A stretch of 64,000 nt of DNA from Maritimibacter sp. DP1N21-5. GTDB taxonomy: Bacteria; Pseudomonadota; Alphaproteobacteria; Rhodobacterales; Rhodobacteraceae. This document shows positions 21,014 through 30,146 of the stretch, one piece after another. Where the stretch lies: positions 2,046,001 through 2,110,000 of the forward strand of contig NZ_JAHUZF010000006.1 in NCBI RefSeq assembly GCF_019218295.1. The letters run 5' to 3'. Below the pieces are notes generated by a model. That model was given only the letters and a program-made list of their open reading frames with translations, made no database searches and had not been told where the DNA came from. A program made the translations under genes and the position numbers. Numbering within the stretch: the first letter of the stretch is position 1; each line of letters begins with the position of its first letter.

Positions 21014-21793
21014 ATGGTTGAACTCGCACTCCCCAAGAACTCCCGGATCCGAACCGGCAAGACCTGGCCAAAGCCCGCCGGCGCGACGAACGTCCGCAAG
21101 TTCATGATCTACCGCTGGACGCCCGACGATGGCGAAAACCCGCGGGTCGACACCTATTTCCTCGACATGGACAAATGCGGGCCGATGGTTCTGGACGCCC
21201 TCATCAAAATCAAGAATGAGATCGACCCGACGCTCACCTTCCGCCGCTCCTGCCGCGAAGGGATCTGCGGCTCATGCGCGATGAACATCGACGGGCGCAA
21301 CCACCTCGCCTGTATCTTCGGGCTGGACGAGATCAAGGGCGATGTGAAGATCTATCCCCTGCCCCACATGCCCGTGGTGCGCGACCTCGTCCCCGATCTC
21401 ACGCTCTTCTACGCGCAGCATGCCTCGATCATGCCGTGGCTCGAGACCAAGACGAACGCGCCGCAGAAGGAGTGGCGCCAGTCCATCGAAGACCGCAAGA
21501 AGCTTGACGGTCTTTATGAATGCGTTATGTGCGCGTCCTGCTCGACCGCCTGTCCGTCCTACTGGTGGAACCAGGATCGCTACCTCGGGCCGGCCGCGTT
21601 GCTCCATGCCTACCGCTGGATCATCGACTCGCGGGACGAGGCGACCGGCGAGCGTCTGGACGACCTCGAGGATCCGTTCAAGCTCTACCGCTGCCACACG
21701 ATCATGAACTGCGCCGAGACCTGCCCCAAGGGGCTGAACCCGGCCAAGGCGATTGCCGAGATCAAGAAGATGATGGTGCAGCGCTCGATCTAA
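21014..21793 (+). CDS. sdhB: Succinate dehydrogenase iron-sulfur subunit
   Basis: SdhB carries electrons from FAD to quinone via [2Fe-2S], [4Fe-4S] and [3Fe-4S] clusters. The 259 residues contain the ferredoxin-like [15 protein letters not shown], then [16 protein letters not shown] and [14 protein letters not shown], so all three cluster ligand sets are present. A small gap (12 bp) follows sdhA, and an intrinsic terminator closes the operon at 21817. Confidence 0.97.
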   Translation: MVELALPKNSRIRTGKTWPKPAGATNVRKFMIYRWTPDDGENPRVDTYFLDMDKCGPMVLDALIKIKNEIDPTLTFRRSCREGICGSCAMNIDGRNHLACIFGLDEIKGDVKIYPLPHMPVVRDLVPDLTLFYAQHASIMPWLETKTNAPQKEWRQSIEDRKKLDGLYECVMCASCSTACPSYWWNQDRYLGPAALLHAYRWIIDSRDEATGERLDDLEDPFKLYRCHTIMNCAETCPKGLNPAKAIAEIKKMMVQRSI

Positions 21794-21816
21794 GGCGAAA
21801 GCTCGGTTTCTTTCAG

Positions 21817-21852
21817 GGCCCCGTCGGCGCGACCGGCGGGGCCTTTTCCTTT
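21817..21852 (+). terminator. Terminator of the sdhCDAB operon
   Basis: A GGCCCCG...CGGGGCC stem extended by a few further pairs (21817-21843) is followed directly by TTTTCCTTTT. It starts 23 bp after the sdhB stop codon. Confidence 0.85.
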
Positions 21853-21909
21853 TCGTTGCACGCGCGGGAGCCTCGCGGCATGGTTGCGCCATAGCGGCAG
21901 GAGCATGTC

Positions 21910-23343
21910 ATGCGTGGATCTTTGGGATTTCGGTTCTTCATCGTGGGCGTGCTGACGGTCCTCATGGTCATCCCCCTCATGCTCGCCTCCGAGGTGATCA
22001 ATTCGCGCAAGAACTACTCCCGCGACGCGGTGCGCGAGGTCGGTCGGGAGTGGGGCGGCGAGCAGGTGCTGTCCGGCCCCATGCTGGTCCTGCCGGTGAG
22101 CGAAGAGGTTACGCGCGTGATCTCGGAACCCGTCATCGACGAAGAGAGCGGGGCGCAGCAGTTGGACGCGAACGGAAACCCCGTGACCCGGCCCCTGTCG
22201 CGGCTCGAACGGGTAACGCGCGACCCGATCCGACTACTGCCGGGCCGCTACGACGTCACGATGCGGACCGAGACCGAGATGCGTTACCGGGGCATCTTCA
22301 ACGTCCCGGTCTACCGCGCCGCGGTGGGAATGGACTTCGATTTCCCGGTAGAGGCCGCCGAGACGGCGCTGGTCGGCCAAGAGGAAATCGACTGGGCGGG
22401 CGCGCGGCTCGTGGTCAACCTCACCTCGAACGCGGCGCTGCGCGGGGTGGCGACGCTGACCGGCGACGGCGCGGAGATCGCCATCGAACCCATCGCGAGC
22501 GGTGGTTATCTGGGCGGGATCGAGGCGGCAATCACGGATGTGCGCGCAATCGACGGCTACCGGCTCGACCTTGGCCTGAACGGCGCGCAATACCTCCAGA
22601 TCGTGCCAGTGGGGCGCAATACCGCTGTCACGATCGAAAGCGACTGGCCCCACCCCAGCTTCACGGGCGGCTTCCTGCCCGACGGATCGACCATCACCGA
22701 CGCGGGCTTCGAGGCGACATGGACCATCCCGCACCTTGCCCGCACCTTGCCGCAGGTGAGCCGAGAGGATTTCACCGAAGCGATGCGCAGCAACATGGCC
22801 TTCGGCGTCGATTTCTACGAGCCGAACGACTTCTATCAAAAGGCCTACCGCGCGGCGAAATACGGCATCCTCTTCATCGCGCTCACCTTCCTCACGGTTC
22901 TGCTCATCGATCGCAATACCACGCGCCCCGCGCACCCCGTACAATACGTGCTGATCGGTCTCGCGCAGACGGTCTTTGTCCTGCTCATGGTCGCCTATGC
23001 CGAGCAGATCGGCTTCACGGCGGCCTATGCGCTGTCGTCGGGGGCGACGATCCTGCTCATCACGCTTTTTGGCTGGGTCGGGCTGAAGCTCGGGAGCCGC
23101 ACACCGGTCCTTGGCGCTATGCTCCTGGTCGTCTACGCCGTGCTCTATTTCATCCTGAAGAGCGCCGACTATGCACTTATCGCAGGCTCCACGCTCGCCT
23201 TCCTCGCTCTGGCAGCGACCATGTGGCTCACCCGGAACGAGGATTGGTATGGGCCGGGCGAGCCGGGGGCCCGGCTTTTCAGGCGCGAGGCGAAACCGGT
23301 GCCGACTGCACCGCCACAGGCACCGGGAAGCCCGGCACCCTGA
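21910..23343 (+). CDS. creD: Inner membrane protein CreD
   Basis: The 477-residue protein has an N-terminal membrane helix (residues 7-25), a large periplasmic domain with the conserved RDAVREVGREWGGEQVLSGP region (abridged), and five or so C-terminal helices, as in E. coli CreD (cell envelope, beta-lactam tolerance). FYQKAYRAAKYGILFIALTF marks the entry to the helix bundle. The usual regulators CreBC are not next to it, so control may differ here. A short Pro-rich tail ends the protein. It converges on the ABC permease at 23369. Confidence 0.9.
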   Translation: MRGSLGFRFFIVGVLTVLMVIPLMLASEVINSRKNYSRDAVREVGREWGGEQVLSGPMLVLPVSEEVTRVISEPVIDEESGAQQLDANGNPVTRPLSRLERVTRDPIRLLPGRYDVTMRTETEMRYRGIFNVPVYRAAVGMDFDFPVEAAETALVGQEEIDWAGARLVVNLTSNAALRGVATLTGDGAEIAIEPIASGGYLGGIEAAITDVRAIDGYRLDLGLNGAQYLQIVPVGRNTAVTIESDWPHPSFTGGFLPDGSTITDAGFEATWTIPHLARTLPQVSREDFTEAMRSNMAFGVDFYEPNDFYQKAYRAAKYGILFIALTFLTVLLIDRNTTRPAHPVQYVLIGLAQTVFVLLMVAYAEQIGFTAAYALSSGATILLITLFGWVGLKLGSRTPVLGAMLLVVYAVLYFILKSADYALIAGSTLAFLALAATMWLTRNEDWYGPGEPGARLFRREAKPVPTAPPQAPGSPAP

Positions 23344-23368
23344 CAGGGTCGGGACCCGGCCCTTCCGG

Positions 23369-25891
23369 TCACTCCCGCGCGCGCAGGACCTGCGCCGGAC
23401 GGGCCGAGAGCGGGCGCAGGGAAAATCCGAGCCCGGCCAGAAGGGTAAGCGCGATGCCCCCCGCCACGATGGCGACGGCGGACACGGGTTCGAACACGAA
23501 GTCGGTGCGCATCACGAAGGTCGAGACCGCCCAGCCCGCCATGGCGCCCGCGAAAACCGCGACGATCCCGGCGGCCGCACCGAGGATCGCGGACCTGAGG
23601 GCGAAGTTTGCAAGGATCCGGCCACGAGGTGCCCCGAGCGTCTTCAGGATCGCGGCCTCGTAGGTCCGGGCGCGCACACCGGCGGCGGCGGCCCCGATCA
23701 ACACCACCGCTCCGGTGGCCAAGGTAACAAGCGCGCCATAGGTGACGGCGGCCGCGATGGTCGACATGAGGTCCGTCGCCCGTCCGATGGCATCCCGGAC
23801 TGAGATCATCGTGATGTTGGGATAGGCCCGGGAAATATCGCGCAGAAGCGCCGCTTCGGCCTCCGGCTCGGCATAGATCGTGGCAAGCCAGGAATGCGGT
23901 GCACCAGCAAGGGCCGAGGGGTTCATCGTGATCGTGAAATTCATCGCGGCGGAAGAAAAATCGACATCCCGAAAGCTCGCCAGCGTTCCCGTGATCTCGC
24001 GTCCCAGGATGTTGATCGTCATCGTATCCCCGAGCGACAGACCGATTTCCTCGGCCTCTTCGGCCACGAAGCTGATGAGCGGCGGACCGTCATAGTCCTC
24101 GGCCCACCAGTCGCCTTCGGTGATCTCAGTGCGCGCGGGAAGGGCTGCGGCATAGGTCACGCCCCGGTCGCCGGTGACGATCCAGTGATCCCCGGCCACC
24201 TCGCGGGCGGGGCGCCCGTTGATTTCGGTGATGATGCCGCGCAGCATGGGCGCCGCGTCCATGCGACTGACAGCCGTGTCGCCGGTCACCCGGTCCCGGA
24301 TCGCGTCGATCTGGTCGGGCTGAATGTCGACGACGAAGAAGCTCGGCGCGATGTCGGGCAGCTCGCGCGCAATCGAGCCGCGCAGATTGTTGTCCACCTG
24401 TCCCACGGCGGCCAGAACCGACAGCCCAAGTCCAAGCGAGAGGACCACCGAAGCGGCCTCGTTCCCCGGTCCGCCGACCGAAGCGAGCGCCATGCGCAGG
24501 CTGGGCCGGCCACGCAAGGCTGGCCGACGGGCAAGCCGGCGCGACAGGCCACGCACCCCCTGCCCGGCCAGCACCAGAAGCAGAAAGGCCGCCGAAATCC
24601 CGAAAGCCGACCAGAGCGCAATCTCCGCCATGCCAGAAAAGAACGCGGCGCTCCCGACGAGCAGGCCGAGGAGGACCAAGGTGACGACGATCCAGAGCGG
24701 GCGCGGCCATCCTTCGGCCCCGAAGGCCGCGTCCCGAAAGAGCGCCGCGGCCCGGATGTTCTCGGATTTCGCGAGCGGCCAGAGGGTGAAGAGCGCGGCA
24801 GCGATCACACCATAGAGCGCGGCCTCGGCCAGCGGCCCGGGACGGATCGAAATATCGGCGGGGATCGGCAGGTTCGCCGTGATGATGGGCCCGGCGACAA
24901 GGGGAAGCAGTGCCCCGAGCACCAGCCCGATCAGAAGGCCGAACGCGGTGAGCACCCCGATCTGTAGCGCATAGGTCATCATGATCGTACTGCGCGCGGC
25001 GCCAAGCGTCTTCAGGGTCGCGATCACCTCGGTCTTGGTTTCGAGATAGGCGCGGACGGCGGCGGAAATGCCGACACCACCCACGGCGAGCCCGGCAAGC
25101 CCCACGAGAACGAGGAATGATCCCAGCCGGTCGATGAACTCGCTCACACCGGGCGCGCCGTTGCGGGCATCCCGCCACCTGGGCGCCGAGCCGGCCATCG
25201 CGGCCTCGGTCCGGTCCTTCAACGCGCCCAAGGCGGTCCCTTCCGGCAGGCGAAGGCGATATTCCGCATCGAAAAGCGTGCCTTCGGCCAGAAGCCCGGA
25301 GGAGGCGAGCGCGGAGGTGAGCACGACCGTGGGCGGTCCGAAGTCAAAGCCGCCGCCGGCATTGTCGGGCGCGCGCACAAGTGCGGCGGACAGCCGGAAA
25401 TCCTGCTCGCCGAGCCGGATCACGTCGCCGATCCCAAGCTCCAGCCGCGCGATGAGAAGCGGGTCGAGCACCGCACCGGGAAGCCCGTCGCGATCCCCGA
25501 GCGCCTCGTCGAGCGGAAGCGGCGGGTCAAGGACGACCTCCCCGTAGATGGGCCAGGCGCCATCCACCGCCTTGACCTGCGTCAGGGCGCGGTCCGAACC
25601 ATCCGGCAATGTCGCCATGGAGCGAAAGTCGATGACCTCGCCGACCTCCTCGGAAATCGAGGCCAGATAGCTCAGGTCCTCCGCGGAGGCGCGGCGATAG
25701 GTCAACTCCACGCTGGCATCGCCACCCAGAAGAACGGCCCCCTGTTCCCTGATCCCCGCTTCGATGCTGTCGCGCACCGATCCCACCGCGGCGATGGCCG
25801 CAACGCCCAGCGCAAGGCAGGCGAGGAAGACGCGAAAGCCCGACAGGCCCCCGCGCAGTTCACGGCGTGCGATCTTCCAGGCAATGGTCAT
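23369..25891 (-). CDS. ABC transporter permease, FtsX-like (YbbP type)
   Basis: The 840-residue membrane protein carries two FtsX-like permease domains, each with a large extracytoplasmic loop and groups of helices near residues 250-420 and at the C-terminus, the architecture of YbbP-type permeases. The ATG at 25891 ([15 protein letters not shown]) is chosen because it overlaps the stop of the ATPase gene by four bases, a normal coupling. With its ATPase and the neighbouring SGNH esterase it reproduces the E. coli ybbA-ybbP/tesA arrangement, linked to release or export of lipophilic compounds. Confidence 0.9.
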   Translation of the reverse strand: MTIAWKIARRELRGGLSGFRVFLACLALGVAAIAAVGSVRDSIEAGIREQGAVLLGGDASVELTYRRASAEDLSYLASISEEVGEVIDFRSMATLPDGSDRALTQVKAVDGAWPIYGEVVLDPPLPLDEALGDRDGLPGAVLDPLLIARLELGIGDVIRLGEQDFRLSAALVRAPDNAGGGFDFGPPTVVLTSALASSGLLAEGTLFDAEYRLRLPEGTALGALKDRTEAAMAGSAPRWRDARNGAPGVSEFIDRLGSFLVLVGLAGLAVGGVGISAAVRAYLETKTEVIATLKTLGAARSTIMMTYALQIGVLTAFGLLIGLVLGALLPLVAGPIITANLPIPADISIRPGPLAEAALYGVIAAALFTLWPLAKSENIRAAALFRDAAFGAEGWPRPLWIVVTLVLLGLLVGSAAFFSGMAEIALWSAFGISAAFLLLVLAGQGVRGLSRRLARRPALRGRPSLRMALASVGGPGNEAASVVLSLGLGLSVLAAVGQVDNNLRGSIARELPDIAPSFFVVDIQPDQIDAIRDRVTGDTAVSRMDAAPMLRGIITEINGRPAREVAGDHWIVTGDRGVTYAAALPARTEITEGDWWAEDYDGPPLISFVAEEAEEIGLSLGDTMTINILGREITGTLASFRDVDFSSAAMNFTITMNPSALAGAPHSWLATIYAEPEAEAALLRDISRAYPNITMISVRDAIGRATDLMSTIAAAVTYGALVTLATGAVVLIGAAAAGVRARTYEAAILKTLGAPRGRILANFALRSAILGAAAGIVAVFAGAMAGWAVSTFVMRTDFVFEPVSAVAIVAGGIALTLLAGLGFSLRPLSARPAQVLRARE

Positions 25892-26559
25892 GCGGCAAGC
25901 GCGCCGTCTTCGATGCGGATCACCCTGTCGCATCTTTCCGCAAGGTCGGGCGCGTGAGTGACGAGGACCAGGGTCGACCCGTGGCGGTCGCGCAGCCCGA
26001 AGAGAAGGTCCATGATCGCCTGCCCCGTCGTTCCGTCGAGATTTCCCGTGGGCTCATCCGCGAGAAGGATGTCCGGTCGTGTTACCGCAGCCCGCGCGAG
26101 CGCGACACGCTGCTGTTCGCCGCCCGACATCTGCGACGGATAATGCCCGGCCCGGTGCTCCAGACCCACTGCCGAAAGCTCCGCCTCGGCGCGGGCAAAG
26201 GCATCGGGCGCGCCGGCAAGTTCCAGCGGCGTTGCGACGTTTTCCAGAGCGGTCATCGTCGGAATAAGGTGGAAGGATTGGAAGACCACCCCCATATGAT
26301 CCCTTCGAAAGCGGGCGAGCGCGTCTTCGTCCATCGGTCCAAGATCCCGGCCCAGTGCCGACACCCGACCCGATGTCGCGCGTTCCAACCCGCCCATGAG
26401 CATGAGGAGTGAGCTTTTGCCAGACCCGCTTGGCCCCGTGAGCCCGACCGTTTCGCCCCGCCCGATGGACAGCGTAATGCCCCGCAGGATATCCACCGGC
26501 CCGGCATTGCCCATGAGGCTGAGGTCGACCCCTGAGAGATCAAGAACGGTTTGGGTCAT
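25888..26559 (-). CDS. ABC transporter ATP-binding protein (YbbA type)
   Basis: The 223-residue protein has Walker A ([11 protein letters not shown]), the Q-loop, the signature motif [13 protein letters not shown] and Walker B ([12 protein letters not shown]), as in the LolD/YbbA class. The ATG at 26559 starts 70 bp from the divergent esterase gene; the ORF extends to 26676, but that part overlaps the esterase. It drives the permease at 23369-25891. Confidence 0.93.
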   Translation of the reverse strand: MTQTVLDLSGVDLSLMGNAGPVDILRGITLSIGRGETVGLTGPSGSGKSSLLMLMGGLERATSGRVSALGRDLGPMDEDALARFRRDHMGVVFQSFHLIPTMTALENVATPLELAGAPDAFARAEAELSAVGLEHRAGHYPSQMSGGEQQRVALARAAVTRPDILLADEPTGNLDGTTGQAIMDLLFGLRDRHGSTLVLVTHAPDLAERCDRVIRIEDGALAA

Positions 26560-26629
26560 GGGCGGGGTCCTTCGGCGTCTTCGCTCATGGGCATGTAAGC
26601 CTGCCGCGAGCATATCCAAGGGGCTGTTA

Positions 26630-27256
26630 ATGCTTCCTTTCCTCGTGTTGCCTTCCTTCGCGGATCCCGTCCGCATCCTCGCCTTCGGGGACAGCCTGAC
26701 ACAGGGCTATGGCCTGCCCCAGAACCAGGGGCTCGTGCCCGTGCTGGAAGGCTGGTTGCGCGCGAGGGATGCCGAGGTGAACGTGGTCAATGCGGGCGTG
26801 TCGGGCGATACCACCACCGGGGGACTGGGACGGCTCGACTGGTCGCTGACCGAGGATATCGACGCCGTCATCGTGGCGCTTGGCGGCAACGACCTCCTGC
26901 GGGGCACGCCGCCCGGGACGGTGGAAGGCAACCTCGACAAGATCCTTCAGAAGATCGGCGACCGGGGCCTGCCTGTCCTGCTGGTGGGATACAAGGCGAC
27001 GCCGAACTACGGCCCGGACTACAAGACCGCCTTCGACGCGCTCTATCCGCGGCTGGCTGAACGGCATGACGCGATCTTCTTTCCCTATGTCTTCGAGGGC
27101 ATGGCCGAGGCCGTGGCAACCGGAACCGTGACGCAGGAGGATCTCTTGCAAAGCGACGGCATCCATCCCAATGCGACCGGTGTCCGGCTCAACGTCGATG
27201 CCATGGGGCCCAGCGTGCTGTCGCTCTATGAAGCCGCGCGCGCGATGTCCGACTAG
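26630..27256 (+). CDS. SGNH-hydrolase arylesterase/lysophospholipase (TesA-like)
   Basis: The 208-residue protein has the SGNH blocks: GDSLTQGYG (nucleophile Ser), NAGVSGDT (Gly), GGNDLLRG (Asn) and the C-terminal DGIHPNATG (Asp and His). A short hydrophobic N-terminus ending in SFADP suggests export to the periplasm. It is divergent from the ybbAP-like genes, the same linkage as tesA in E. coli. The TAG stop overlaps the TAG stop of the next, convergent gene in the sequence CTAG at 27253-27256. The exact start is uncertain because only a weak ribosome binding site is present. Confidence 0.87.
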   Translation: MLPFLVLPSFADPVRILAFGDSLTQGYGLPQNQGLVPVLEGWLRARDAEVNVVNAGVSGDTTTGGLGRLDWSLTEDIDAVIVALGGNDLLRGTPPGTVEGNLDKILQKIGDRGLPVLLVGYKATPNYGPDYKTAFDALYPRLAERHDAIFFPYVFEGMAEAVATGTVTQEDLLQSDGIHPNATGVRLNVDAMGPSVLSLYEAARAMSD

Positions 27257-28053
27257 GGCGTGCTGAAAGTCAGGTTGGCCCAGGCCGAATGCCACACCGG
27301 CCCAGCATCGGGGTCGTCGTTGCCGGTATCCTCCATGACCACGGCGTCGACCATGTATTCGGTCGAGGGAGCCATCGGGATAACCGCCAGCCCCGTCTCG
27401 TCGGTGCGATAGAAGCTCTGGGTGATCTCGCCCGACGGACCCCGGGCGAAAACCTCGACCTGCGCCTCCGCACGGGGTGCGCCATCATAGAGGACCTGCA
27501 CTGGCATGCCGCCCGAAAGATCGTCTGTAAAGGGATTGAGCCCCGCGACGATCTCGTGGTGAAGCCCCACGGCGAGGTCCGTTCCGGCACCATCCCCGAC
27601 GGCGACGAGTGACTTGGCGTAGCGCGTGTAGGCCTCGCGAAAGGCAAGCTCGGGAAGACCGCGCTGCGCATGACGTTCAAGGACGTCGCCCAGATCCTTG
27701 TGCGCGACGAACCTCTCGAACAACTCCCGCTCGCGGTAGGTCAGGTCGTGGTTGGCGGTTTCGTGAATGACGATGGCGAGGCCTTCTTGGGGAGCCGGCA
27801 TGTCGAGCGCAGGGATGTCCCCGATGCGCCCCTCGACAGGGGCGGTCCGATCCCCCATCCTCACCTCGAACCGCGCGAACTTGCCGGGGAAGTAGCTTTG
27901 CGCCGCTCCCCTGAAGTCCTGTCCGACGCGCAGGTCGGCGATGATCGCATCCCCAGTGGCGACCGTATAGTCACGTGGGGCAATCCAGAACTCGTGCGCA
28001 TGGGCGACGCGGGCCAAGCAGAGGCAAGTCAGCAGAATGGTCGCAAAACGCAT
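27253..28053 (-). CDS. DUF4198 periplasmic protein, predicted metal-related
   Basis: The 266-residue protein has a signal peptide with cleavage expected at AHA, leaving a mature N-terminus beginning HEFWIAP, typical of DUF4198/COG5266 proteins that are often linked to nickel or cobalt uptake systems. The rest is beta-rich, with Tyr/His residues in the middle (HHEIVAGLNP). The ATG at 28053 is chosen because a longer start at 28125 would overlap the divergent HupE-like gene. The intergenic space of 37 bp makes shared control likely. Confidence 0.8.
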   Translation of the reverse strand: MRFATILLTCLCLARVAHAHEFWIAPRDYTVATGDAIIADLRVGQDFRGAAQSYFPGKFARFEVRMGDRTAPVEGRIGDIPALDMPAPQEGLAIVIHETANHDLTYRERELFERFVAHKDLGDVLERHAQRGLPELAFREAYTRYAKSLVAVGDGAGTDLAVGLHHEIVAGLNPFTDDLSGGMPVQVLYDGAPRAEAQVEVFARGPSGEITQSFYRTDETGLAVIPMAPSTEYMVDAVVMEDTGNDDPDAGPVWHSAWANLTFSTP

Positions 28054-28090
28054 GGTGTTTCCTGGCTGTTCGTCGTCTGGCAGCGTCGCT

Positions 28091-29284
28091 ATGGATCCGC
28101 GGAAGTCAACCGCCGTGCCGCCCACTTGCGCGAAAGTGACGGCGGCCTGGGTCCTGGTGCTCGCGGTCGTCGCCTGTCTTTGCGCAGCACAGGCACGGGC
28201 GCATGAGGTTCAGCCCGCCATCGCCGATGTCACCGTCTCCGAAGGCCGGGTCGATGTGACCGTCATCCTCAATGGCGAGGCGATTGCGGCGGGCATCGAC
28301 CTGTCGTCGATCACCGACACCAACGATGCCCCCAACGCCGCTGACTACGACGTCTTGCGCGCCCTTCCCCCCGCTGACTTCGCCGCGCGGTTTCGCGACG
28401 GCTGGGATGAGTTTGCCGCTGGGCTCGGGCTGCGCGCCGGGGAAGTGCCGCTCGACGCCGAGCTTTTGTCGGTCGAAACCGAACCCGGAGAGGCCGACAG
28501 CCTGCCCCGCCAGACCCGCGTCCTGTGGACCGCCGCGCTGCCAGTGGGGGATGCCCCCGGCGGCGGGGACGGGGTCAGTTTCGCCTGGGACGAACGCTAT
28601 GGCCCCGTCATCCTGAGGCAGATCGTGGAACCCGAGCCGGAGAGCGAAGACCCCTATGCTGCTTTCCTCAATCCCGGTCAGCGGTCCGAGGAGATGCCGC
28701 GAACCGGGACCGCGAGGCTTGGCACCGGGGCGGCGATCCTGAACTATATTTCTATCGGCTATACGCATATATTACCGAAGGGTCTCGATCATATACTCTT
28801 CGTGCTGGGGCTCTTTTTCTTTTCGCTGCAAATGCGCCCGCTGGTCACGCAGATCACCGCCTTTACCGTCGCGCACACCCTGACGCTTGCCTTGGCGACG
28901 CTGGGGATCGTGCGCATACCCGCCTCTGTCGTCGAGCCGCTCATTGCCCTGTCCATCGCCTATATCGCCATCGAGAACATCGTCCGGCCGAGGTTGACCG
29001 GCGTCCGGATCGCCGTGGTCTTTGCCTTCGGCCTGCTCCACGGCGTGGGCTTTGCCTCTGTCCTGAGCGACATAGGCCTGTCGTCGGGCCGCTTCGTGAT
29101 CAGCCTCATTTCCTTCAACGTGGGCGTGGAACTCGGACAACTGAGCGTCGTCCTCGCCGCCTATCTGGGTCTCGGCATCTGGTTCGGGTCGAAGGCATGG
29201 TATCGCTCGGCCATCGTCATACCCATGTCATCTGTCATCGGGATCATCGGGCTCTGGTGGACCATCGAAAGAGTGATTCTCTGA
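28091..29284 (+). CDS. HupE/UreJ-family membrane protein with N-terminal periplasmic domain
   Basis: The 397-residue protein starts with a hydrophobic signal/anchor segment (about residues 17-35), then a periplasmic domain of about 180 residues starting HEVQPAIADV, then six helices with the HupE motif GYTHILPKGLDHILFVLG and the later GLLHGVGFA. HupE/UreJ proteins are nickel permeases in hydrogenase and urease systems; no such enzymes are coded nearby, so the metal is unknown. The AT-rich patch around 28745-28800 (TTA and ATA codons) is unlike the rest of the gene. Confidence 0.85.
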   Translation: MDPRKSTAVPPTCAKVTAAWVLVLAVVACLCAAQARAHEVQPAIADVTVSEGRVDVTVILNGEAIAAGIDLSSITDTNDAPNAADYDVLRALPPADFAARFRDGWDEFAAGLGLRAGEVPLDAELLSVETEPGEADSLPRQTRVLWTAALPVGDAPGGGDGVSFAWDERYGPVILRQIVEPEPESEDPYAAFLNPGQRSEEMPRTGTARLGTGAAILNYISIGYTHILPKGLDHILFVLGLFFFSLQMRPLVTQITAFTVAHTLTLALATLGIVRIPASVVEPLIALSIAYIAIENIVRPRLTGVRIAVVFAFGLLHGVGFASVLSDIGLSSGRFVISLISFNVGVELGQLSVVLAAYLGLGIWFGSKAWYRSAIVIPMSSVIGIIGLWWTIERVIL

Positions 29285-29308
29285 GGCGTTTTTCGCATCC
29301 GTGCGAGA

Positions 29309-29450
29309 GGTAAGGTTATCCTTACCTATAGCGCCCGCCCTCCTGTCCGGTTTGTTGCATTTTACAAACCCGTTCGCGGTCCGGGGTGAAATAACCACGC
29401 CAGCCCGCGACGGAATTCTCCAGAACGCAGTATTCCTATCCCTATAGGTA
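29309..29450. promoter_or_regulatory. Inverted repeats upstream of the LuxR-type gene
   Basis: A perfect hairpin GGTAAGG-TTAT-CCTTACC lies at 29309-29326. Its right arm merges into TACCTAT (29323-29329), and the reverse complement ATAGGTA occurs at 29444-29450. TACCTAT fits the NarL heptamer consensus TACYYMT. The gene downstream encodes a NarL/LuxR-type regulator, so autoregulation is possible; the hairpin could instead end the hupE transcript. Confidence 0.35.
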
Positions 29451-29534
29451 GGTGCCTCCCTGCCACCAAGACGTGTAAGGCAGTCTGTGAATTCGCGCTC
29501 ACAAGCGGGCGAAATATTCGTGGGGGCAGGTTAG

Positions 29535-30146
29535 TTGAGAGTTCTGGTCGCAACCGAGCGGGCATTGGTCAGGGACAAGATCACCGAAGCCTGCGCCTCC
29601 GTCGAGCCCCTGTCCGCAGACTTCCTGACAGACCGCCGGAGCCTAGAACATCACATGGCGAAGGACGGGGCCGCGGTCGATACGATCCTGATCGACGGCG
29701 ATCTGCCCTCGGCTGCCGGTGCCGACACGTTGGCCGGCCTTGTCGAGAAACTGTCCCGGGTCCCCGTCGCGGTTCTCGTGTCTCCCGACATCGGGAGGGG
29801 ATTTGCCCGCAAGCTCGCTCTGGCCGGAGCGGCAGGGATATTTCCCTCCGACATGACAGCGCATGCCCTCGGGTATTCCCTTCTTGCCATCACGCCGTCG
29901 AAGACCATCTGGATCGCGGAACTCGCCCCCCTTCCGCAGAGCGAAAGGAAGGACCGGCTATCCGAACGGGAATTCCAGGTGCTCGTGGGGATCTGCGAAG
30001 GCCTTCAGAACAAGGAAATCGCCCACGGCTTCGAGATTCAGGAAGTCACGGTGAAGATGCACGTGCGGTCAATCATTCGCAAACTGGGGGCCCGCAATCG
30101 CACCCATGCGGCGATGATCGCGATCGACCGCGGCCTGATCGGTTAA
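29535..30146 (+). CDS. LuxR/NarL-type regulator with degenerate receiver domain
   Basis: The 203-residue protein has an N-terminal receiver-like fold (about 1-115) and a C-terminal LuxR helix-turn-helix (about 140-200), with LSEREFQVLVGICEGLQNKEIAHGFEIQEVTVKMHV in part. The receiver has the Asp of TILIDGDLP as the candidate phosphorylation site, but the acidic pair of the pocket is replaced (VLVATERALV), so phosphorylation is doubtful. TTG at 29535 is the start, with GGGGCAGG upstream. The TAA stop overlaps the stop of tamB on the opposite strand in TTAA. No sensor kinase gene is adjacent. Confidence 0.82.
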   Translation: MRVLVATERALVRDKITEACASVEPLSADFLTDRRSLEHHMAKDGAAVDTILIDGDLPSAAGADTLAGLVEKLSRVPVAVLVSPDIGRGFARKLALAGAAGIFPSDMTAHALGYSLLAITPSKTIWIAELAPLPQSERKDRLSEREFQVLVGICEGLQNKEIAHGFEIQEVTVKMHVRSIIRKLGARNRTHAAMIAIDRGLIG

